From an uncultured Acidobacteriaceae bacterium (GTDB taxonomy: Bacteria; Acidobacteriota; Terriglobia; Terriglobales; Acidobacteriaceae), in contig CAIMKZ010000077.1 of NCBI GenBank assembly GCA_903842065.1, positions 100,872 through 164,871 on the forward strand: a DNA stretch of 64,000 nt, given 5' to 3'. Positions within the stretch are counted from its first letter, which is position 1. The number at the start of each line of letters is the position of its first letter. The translations under genes and the position numbers were made by a program. Below the pieces are notes generated by a model. The model was not told where the DNA came from, searched no databases, and saw only the letters and a list, made by a program, of their open reading frames with translations. Of this stretch, positions 57,750 to 64,000 are shown piece after piece.

Positions 57750-60557
57750 TTATTTTGCTTTGGCGTTGAGCTCGGCTAGTACCTTTTTGAGGTCGTCGAG
57801 TTTCTGGCCGGCTTCTGAGAGTTTTCCTTCTGAAGTGAGGCGCTGGTAGTCGGAGAAGTCGTGGCCGGCCTGCTGGATAAGTTCATTCATATCAGGAGCT
57901 TTTGGCTGCGGCTGGCCGGCGACCTGGGGGCCGGGGGCAGGAGCCTGCTGTGGCGTAGTACCGGCGCTCATCGATGACTCTCCGGAGCCGAAGAGGGCTG
58001 CGGCGGCGGTGGCGAAGTCCGGTCCGTAGGCCAGGCGGTCCTGGAGAGCGAGAACGACGATACGCAGCTCGGGCATGGGGCTGTGGCTGGCCTGGAGGTA
58101 GATGGGTTCGGCGTAGAGCAGGGCCTTGCCGCAGGGGATGACGAGGAGGCTACCGCGGCGGACGCGCGAGCCCTGCTGGTTCCACAGGGTGAGCTGGCCG
58201 GAGAGCTGGGCGTTCTGGTCGATGCGGGCTTCGATCTGCTGGGGTCCGTCGACGAGGCGGGTCTTTGGGAAGTTGTAGACCGCTGCTGCGCCGTAGTGGT
58301 CGCCGTCAGAGCGGGCGGCGATCCATCCGATCAGGTTGTTGCGGTTGCGGGGAGTGAAGGGCAGCACCTCGACAAACTCGAGAGACTGCTCGCCGGGCAG
58401 CTTCATGAGGACGAAGTTGGGCTTCATCTCCGTGGGGCCCTGGTCGCCGGTGTTCTGGGTGGCGACGTTCCACTGGTCTTCGCGGTTGAAGAAGACCTCG
58501 GGTTCGGTCATGTGGTAGAGGCCGTAGACCTCGGCCTGAAGGCTGAGCAGCGCCTCGGGGTAGCGGACGTGCTCGCGCATTCCCGCGGGCATGGTGGAGG
58601 CGTCGGCGAAGAGCGCGGGGAAGAGGGAGCGCCACGCGGCGAGGATGGGGTCGGTGGTGTCGAAGACGTAGAAGGTGGTGGTGCCGTCGTAGGCGTCAAC
58701 AACCGCCTTGACCGAGTTGCGGGCGTAGTTGATCTCATTGCCGCCGAGCGCGGTGTGGGTGGCGTAGGGATAGGTGTTCGAAGAGGTGTATCCGTCGACG
58801 ATCCAGCGCAGGCGGCCGTCGGTGCCGACCACGATGTAGGGGTCGGAGTCGAAGTCGAGGAAGGGCGCCAGCGCGGCGATGCGTTCGCGGACGTTGCGGC
58901 GAATGAGCAGGCGGGTCTGCGGGCTGATGTCGTCGCTGAAGGGAACCTTGGTGAGGTCGCCGCGGTCGATGGCCAGGAAGATTCTGCGCAGGAAGGAGCC
59001 CATGGGGATGCCGTCCGCGCCAGAGTAGCTGGTCAGGTTGTTCGACTGGCCCTCGGGGTAGTTGAACTCCTTTTGGCGGGTGGGGACGTAGATGTCGGTG
59101 TTGGTGGCTTCGCCGAAGTAGATCTCAGGCCGTGTCACTTCGAGTCCGGGCACGCGGCTCTCAACCGGCATGTTGGCCAGGTAGAGCGAGGGCATGCCCT
59201 CAGGGGTGAATCCGTTTACCGGATTCATGGTGATGCCGTAACCGTGCGTGTAGATAAGCTTGTCGTTGATCCAGTTGCGCGAGCTCTCGGGCAGCTTGTC
59301 CACGTTGAGTTCACGTACGGCGAGCATAGTCTGGCGGAGCTGGCCGCCGATGCGGTAGCGATCGATGTCGATGTCGGGGAAGTCGTAGTAGGTGCGAATC
59401 TCCTGCACCTGGCGGAGGGTGTCTTGCAGCGCCTGCACGTCCCAGAGGCGGATGTTGTCGAGTGTGGCCTGGTTGGCTGCGGGGTCGGCGGCGGCAACGG
59501 TGGTCTCGGCGGGGAACTCCTTCAGGACGAAGCGGTCGAGGCCGTATGCGGCGCGGGTTCCGGCGATGTTGCTGACGATGTAAGGCTTCTCGCGGTTGAG
59601 GCGGTTGGGGTTGACGATGAAGGTGTCAACGTACCAGCCGGCTATGGACATGACGATGAAGCAGACGACGGCGGGCGCGAAGGCGACGGCCAGCCATGCG
59701 ATGCGGGGCTTGGTGGCGGCGGACCAGATGGCGAGCGCCGCGCCGAGCAGCAGCGCAAAGGTGACGATGAACATTCCGGTAAGCCGGACGTGGGCATCGG
59801 TGTAGGAGACGCCGTCGAAGATGGTGTGGTGTTCGAGGAGCATCTCGTAGCGGGCGAGCCAGGTGCGGGCGGCCAGAGCAACGAGCAGGAAAGCGGCGGC
59901 GAAGAGCATGCCGCGCCAGGGCAGGAAGTCGGAGCGCTTAATCTCGCCGGCGATGAGGCGTCCGCCGCCGGCGATGAGCAGGAAGATTACGGCGAGCACG
60001 CAGACGAGCACGGCGAGGGTCAGAATCCACCCGGCGACGGTCTGCCAGACGGGCAATGAGAAGAGATAGAAGTTGAGCGGCTTGCCGAAGATGGGGTCCG
60101 CTGCGCCGGCGGTCTGCGGGGAGTTCCACCAGAGGGCGAAGGTGGGCCAGTTCTGCTTCATGGCTGCGCCGGTGCCGAGGGCGATCAGGGCGGCGAGGGC
60201 GAGCACGATCCAGTCCAGAGCCTTGCCGACGGGCAGCTCGACGGGCATGCCATTGAAGACGAGGGTGTGCGTGGCGGGCAGATCGGGTCCGTGAGCGCGG
60301 CGCAGCATCAGGTAAGCGCCGTAGAGTACGGCGAATGTGGCCAGGGTAAAGGCGGCGAAGACGCTCCACTCGAGGCGCAGCGAGGTCCAGAAGACCTGCG
60401 TGTAGCCGAGGGAGGAGAACCAGAGCATATCGACCCAGTAAGAGAGGAAGGTGCGCGCGAAGAAGAGGACGAGGATGACGAGGACGGCGAGGAAGATGAG
60501 GCCGCGGCGTTGCGGGCGCGAGCCCTGGGTCGGCGGCAAAATGAAGGTTTCGTGCAT
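57750..60557 (-). CDS. UPF0182 family membrane protein
   Basis: Seven-TM-like N-terminus then YVDTFIVNPNRLNREKPYIVSNIAGTRAAYGLDRF and NYPEGQSNNLTSYSGADGIPMGSFLRR. Confidence 0.9.
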   Translation of the reverse strand: MHETFILPPTQGSRPQRRGLIFLAVLVILVLFFARTFLSYWVDMLWFSSLGYTQVFWTSLRLEWSVFAAFTLATFAVLYGAYLMLRRAHGPDLPATHTLVFNGMPVELPVGKALDWIVLALAALIALGTGAAMKQNWPTFALWWNSPQTAGAADPIFGKPLNFYLFSLPVWQTVAGWILTLAVLVCVLAVIFLLIAGGGRLIAGEIKRSDFLPWRGMLFAAAFLLVALAARTWLARYEMLLEHHTIFDGVSYTDAHVRLTGMFIVTFALLLGAALAIWSAATKPRIAWLAVAFAPAVVCFIVMSIAGWYVDTFIVNPNRLNREKPYIVSNIAGTRAAYGLDRFVLKEFPAETTVAAADPAANQATLDNIRLWDVQALQDTLRQVQEIRTYYDFPDIDIDRYRIGGQLRQTMLAVRELNVDKLPESSRNWINDKLIYTHGYGITMNPVNGFTPEGMPSLYLANMPVESRVPGLEVTRPEIYFGEATNTDIYVPTRQKEFNYPEGQSNNLTSYSGADGIPMGSFLRRIFLAIDRGDLTKVPFSDDISPQTRLLIRRNVRERIAALAPFLDFDSDPYIVVGTDGRLRWIVDGYTSSNTYPYATHTALGGNEINYARNSVKAVVDAYDGTTTFYVFDTTDPILAAWRSLFPALFADASTMPAGMREHVRYPEALLSLQAEVYGLYHMTEPEVFFNREDQWNVATQNTGDQGPTEMKPNFVLMKLPGEQSLEFVEVLPFTPRNRNNLIGWIAARSDGDHYGAAAVYNFPKTRLVDGPQQIEARIDQNAQLSGQLTLWNQQGSRVRRGSLLVIPCGKALLYAEPIYLQASHSPMPELRIVVLALQDRLAYGPDFATAAAALFGSGESSMSAGTTPQQAPAPGPQVAGQPQPKAPDMNELIQQAGHDFSDYQRLTSEGKLSEAGQKLDDLKKVLAELNAKAK

Positions 60558-60689
60558 AAAGTCTCCTGACTTGGGGACGAGCGGTTACGCGGGGAAGGTA
60601 CGCAACGATTGTACCGCCGGGGGGAGTTAAGGGAGGGTTATATCTAATTACGCGCGCCGGTGAGTTTTATTGAAGCAGATTGAAAAGCA

Positions 60690-60760
60690 ACCGCAGATCC
60701 TTCGACTTCGCAAGCCGCATACGATGCGGCTTGCTGCGCTCAGGATGACAAGCACTTTTT
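60690..60760. repeat. Dispersed CGCAGATCCTTCGAC...CTGCGCTCAGGATGACA-type repeat with inserted palindrome
   Basis: CGCAGATCCTTCGACTTCG-CAAGCCGCATACGATGCGGCTTG-CTGCGCTCAGGATGACA. Confidence 0.6.
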
Positions 60761-60784
60761 GTTGTGCTTGTTTGAAACACAACC

Positions 60785-61915
60785 CTAGATCAGCTCGTCC
60801 TTACCCATCTCTCTGAGTTCCTTCACGATCTTGCCCACGTCTTGCGAGTTGTCGCGGTGGGCGATGAGCAGGGCGTCTTCTGTGTCTACAATGACCAGGT
60901 TCTTGATGCCGACTAGTGCGACGAACTTCTTCGGGCTGTAGACGTAGTTGTCGCTGGCGTCGATTGCCATGTGGCCGCCGGTCTCGGTTACGTTGCCATC
61001 CGAGTCGCCTCTCATGCGGGTCGTCATCTGGTACTCGTAGAGCGAGGCCCAGGAGCCGAGGTCGTTCCAGTCAAAGTCGGCGCGCACACAATAGAGATGC
61101 GACAGGTGCTCGCCCTTGGCCGAGCGGGGCTCGAGCACCGCGTAGTCCACCGAGATGTTCTCGCACTTGGGGTAGAGGTCGCGGAAGACCTCGTCGAACT
61201 GCGGAGTTCCATAGGCGGCGGCGATGGCCTCTAGCAACGGGGCGGTTTCGGGCACATGCTCGCGGATGGCGTTGGCCAGGGTGCGGGCCGACCACAGAAA
61301 CATGCCGGAGTTCCAGAAGTAGTTGCCCTTGGCGACGAACTCCTCGGCCTTGTGCTGGTTGGGCTTCTCGGTAAAGCGGCGCACATGCAGGGCGGAGCCG
61401 TCGGGGATCAGGTCGCCGGTCTCGATGTATCCGTAGCCGGTCTCGGGCCGCTCGGGCTCGATGCCGAGAACGACGATGTTTTCACCGGCGGCGGCCAGAG
61501 CGACAGCCTTTTGCAAAGTGCGCAGAAAGCGTGGCTCGTCGCCGATGACGTGGTCGGAAGGGAAGACGCCAAGGATGGCGTCGGGGTTCTGCTTTTCGAT
61601 GAGGAAGGCGGCCAGTCCGCACGCGGGCGCGGTGTTGCGGGCCGCAGGCTCCTGCACGAGCTGCGCGGCGGGCAGGCCCGGGAGCTGGTCGGCGATCTCG
61701 CGCGATAGGTACTTGTTGGTGATGATCCAGGTGTTGTCGAGCGAGGTGAGCGGCTTGAGCCGCTCGATGGTCTGCTGGATCATGGAGCGCTCGCCATCGA
61801 GGGCCAGAACCTGCTTGGCGCGGGCGCGACGCGAGCGGGGCCAGAAGCGGGTTCCGCTGCCTCCGGCAAGGATCACCGGGCGAAAATCAATCGAGTTCAA
61901 AAGCGATTCCGACAT
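60785..61915 (-). CDS. Mannose-1-phosphate guanylyltransferase
   Basis: RPVILAGGSGTRFWPRSRRARAKQVLALDGERSMIQQTIERL, FPSDHVI, FTEKPN, WNSGMFLW. Confidence 0.94.
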   Translation of the reverse strand: MSESLLNSIDFRPVILAGGSGTRFWPRSRRARAKQVLALDGERSMIQQTIERLKPLTSLDNTWIITNKYLSREIADQLPGLPAAQLVQEPAARNTAPACGLAAFLIEKQNPDAILGVFPSDHVIGDEPRFLRTLQKAVALAAAGENIVVLGIEPERPETGYGYIETGDLIPDGSALHVRRFTEKPNQHKAEEFVAKGNYFWNSGMFLWSARTLANAIREHVPETAPLLEAIAAAYGTPQFDEVFRDLYPKCENISVDYAVLEPRSAKGEHLSHLYCVRADFDWNDLGSWASLYEYQMTTRMRGDSDGNVTETGGHMAIDASDNYVYSPKKFVALVGIKNLVIVDTEDALLIAHRDNSQDVGKIVKELREMGKDELI

Positions 61916-62035
61916 GGTTGAAACATCCTAACGGACCCATGCAGGGTTTGCACAGGGAGGAGAAATAAATAATCCGCTAAATGGACCGCCCGCACCAAAC
62001 AGGTGCGGGCGGCGGCGAGAGAGCCAAATTGCTGG

Positions 62036-63232
62036 TTACTTGAGCCCAGTGAGGAACTCGCCCATGCGGCGTACGCCCTCGTCGATGTTCTGTTTGGTGA
62101 CGGGGTAGGAGAGGCGGATGTGCTCTGCCGTTCCAAAGGCTTCGCCGGGAACGGTGACCACATGGCCCTCGTGCAGCAGGCGGGTGGCAAGCTCGGTGGC
62201 GTTTTTGGTGCCGCCCTTGCCGATGTACTTGCTCACATTCGGGTAGACGTAGAACGCGCCCTCGGGCTTGGTGCAGGTGACGCCGGGAATGGTGGCGAGG
62301 CGGGACAGCATGTGATCGCGCAGGTCAATAAACTCGCGGCGGAACTCGGCGACACAGTCTTGCGAGCTCGAAAGCGCGGCGACGGCGGCCTTCTGGACGA
62401 AGCTGGTGGCGTTTGAGGCCGACTGCGACTGGAGCTTGCTCAGGCTGGCCGCGATGGCCTTGGGCGCCAGCGCGTAGCCGGCGCGCCATCCGGTCATGGC
62501 ATAGGTCTTCGAGAGCGATCCGAGGACCACCATGTGGTCCTTGGCGAAGGTGTAGGACCCGCCGGAGACGCACTTGCCGGAATAGTTCAGATACACGTAG
62601 CACTCATCCAAGAGCAGGAAGATATTGCGCTCGTGGGCGAGGTGGACGATGCGCTCCAGATCGGACTCGGTGACGATGGAGCCGGCCGGGTTCGAGGGCG
62701 AGTTGAGAATGATGGCCTTGGTCTTGGGAGTAATGGCCTTCTCAATTGCGTCGGCGGTGATGCGGAAGCTCTCCGCCTCGCTGGTCTGAAGGAAGACGAC
62801 CTTGCCGCCGGCGTACTCGACGATGTCTTTGAAGCTGACCCAGTAGGGGACGGGCAGAATGACCTCGTCGCCGTGGTCGATGAGCACCTGAATGGTATTG
62901 AACAGAGCCATCTTGCCGCCGGGCGTGAAGACGCACTCGTCGATGGAGTAGCTGGAGCCGAAGTCGGTGGCGTGGCGATCGACGATGGCGGTGCGCACAT
63001 CGGGCGCGCCGGGGACCACGGTGTAACGGCTGTAGTTGGCCTGGATGGAGGCGATGGCCGCGTCCTTGATGTGCTGCGGCGTGTTGAAGTGCGGCTCGCC
63101 GGCGCCGAAGTCGACGAGGTTCACGCCCTGAGCGCGCAGCTTGGCGGCCTCTGCGGCTACGGCCATGGTTGCGGACACCTGAATGCGGCCGATGCGGTCG
63201 GTAAATACCTTCTGAGAAGCTTGTGCAGTCAT
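62036..63232 (-). CDS. Class I PLP-dependent aminotransferase (aspartate aminotransferase type)
   Basis: INSPSNPAGSIVTESDLE-type motif, GSLSKTYAMTGWRAGYALAP. Confidence 0.93.
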   Translation of the reverse strand: MTAQASQKVFTDRIGRIQVSATMAVAAEAAKLRAQGVNLVDFGAGEPHFNTPQHIKDAAIASIQANYSRYTVVPGAPDVRTAIVDRHATDFGSSYSIDECVFTPGGKMALFNTIQVLIDHGDEVILPVPYWVSFKDIVEYAGGKVVFLQTSEAESFRITADAIEKAITPKTKAIILNSPSNPAGSIVTESDLERIVHLAHERNIFLLLDECYVYLNYSGKCVSGGSYTFAKDHMVVLGSLSKTYAMTGWRAGYALAPKAIAASLSKLQSQSASNATSFVQKAAVAALSSSQDCVAEFRREFIDLRDHMLSRLATIPGVTCTKPEGAFYVYPNVSKYIGKGGTKNATELATRLLHEGHVVTVPGEAFGTAEHIRLSYPVTKQNIDEGVRRMGEFLTGLK

Positions 63233-63360
63233 ATCAGTTCTATTTTTACAGATTTCGGGGCTGAGGCAAAATAGAAGATTTCACGCGTGGATGCCGGGCA
63301 GGGCCGGTGGGCCAGGACGGGGAGTGGTGATTCCGACTATTTGAGGTGGCTGGGGTTCGG

Positions 63361-63849
63361 CTAGCCGATCTTGCTCTGGCGGTCGTGCAGTCTCTTCTGG
63401 ATGGTGGGAGGCAGCAGTCCGCTGACGTCGCCGCCTAGCTTCGAAACTTCCTTGAGCATGGCCGAACTGACGAAGGAGTAGCGTCCGGCGGGCTGGAGGA
63501 AGACCGTCTCGATCTCCGGCGCGATGCGGCGGTTCATCAGGGCCATCTGGAACTCGTACTCGTAGTCGCTGATGGCGCGGATGCCGCGCAGCACGGCAGT
63601 GCATCCCTGCTGGCGGGCGAAGTCGACCATGAGGCCGTTGAAGGTGGCTACCGAGACATTGGAGAACGGCGCCGTGACCTCGCGCAGCATGTCGAGGCGC
63701 TCTTCGAGCGTGAAGATCGGGGATTTGGCGGGATTGATCAGCACGGCTACGAGCAGATGGTCGAAGAGTCGGGAGCCACGCTCAATGAGGTCGATGTGGC
63801 CGTTGGTGGGCGGATCGAAGGTGCCGGGGTAGAGGGCTTTGACGGCCAT
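63361..63849 (-). CDS. coaD: Phosphopantetheine adenylyltransferase
   Basis: KALYPGTFDPPTNGHIDLIERGSRLFDHLLVAV, LRGIRAISDYEYEFQMALMNR, YSFVSSAMLKEV. Confidence 0.96.
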   Translation of the reverse strand: MAVKALYPGTFDPPTNGHIDLIERGSRLFDHLLVAVLINPAKSPIFTLEERLDMLREVTAPFSNVSVATFNGLMVDFARQQGCTAVLRGIRAISDYEYEFQMALMNRRIAPEIETVFLQPAGRYSFVSSAMLKEVSKLGGDVSGLLPPTIQKRLHDRQSKIG

Positions 63850-63892
63850 GGTTGACTCCCATTGGATTTTAGCAGCGCAGGGATAGCTTCTA

Positions 63893-63909
63893 GTCCCTAG
63901 TCCCTAGTT
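63893..63909. repeat. Heptamer repeat (CTAGTCC)n
   Basis: CTAGTCCCTAGTCCCTAG. Confidence 0.7.
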
Positions 63910-63988
63910 GTGATGTTTCAATAGATTGTCCATCTGATCGAGACCTGTAAAGCTGTGTTTGCGAAGACTCAGCGAAGCAGGAGACCAG

Positions 63989-64000
63989 ATGGACTATCAC
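63989..64000 (+). CDS. Start of a gene cut by the window edge, possibly an IS110-type transposase
   Basis: CAGGAGACCAG-ATG GAC TAT CAC (MDYH...); near a 13-nt inverted repeat with one mismatch (63924-63936 / 63986-63998). Confidence 0.3.

Noticed and set aside
58083-60059. 658 aa plus-strand ORF opposite the UPF0182 gene
   Set aside because: Low-complexity G/V/D/E-rich translation typical of the antisense frame of a GC-rich gene; the minus-strand frame has clear UPF0182 features.

Overview
The window looks chromosomal, GC-rich and Acidobacteriota-like; this assignment is an inference from gene content, codon usage and repeat style. Most of it is ordinary core genome. It holds a histidine operon hisI-G-D-C-B-H-F-A on the minus strand, an RND efflux pair, htrA/degP, coaE, ftsH, tilS, ispD-ispF, lhr-nei, a class A PBP, proS, a KpsF-type isomerase, tlpA plus a DsbD N-domain protein, mqnA, dprA-topA, an ECF sigma/anti-sigma pair, tRNA-Val(CAC), prsW, a UPF0182 protein, manC-like, an aminotransferase and coaD. 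The most interesting items are: (1) a complete candidate histidine attenuator upstream of hisI, with leader peptide MQTLRHLGHHHHHGTPMPADCYGLK, a pause hairpin, a 10-nt antiterminator pairing and an intrinsic terminator; it appears leaderless, with a TTGACA box overlapping the mscS stop codon; (2) a compact, lower-GC, translationally coupled three-gene cassette at about 18.2-19.66 kb (unknown 117 aa protein, TumE/DUF6516-like protein, pyruvate-kinase-C-terminal-like protein) preceded by unusual palindromes and containing a perfect terminator-like palindrome inside ORF1; (3) a membrane-anchored protein made of an Asn-Gly-Gln octapeptide repeat; (4) a dispersed hairpin family whose three copies show compensatory base changes; (5) heptamer/nonamer short tandem repeats scattered between genes and inserted in frame several times in the lhr helicase gene. 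No CRISPR array, rRNA or complete IS element was seen. A possible IS110-like transposase start lies at the right edge.
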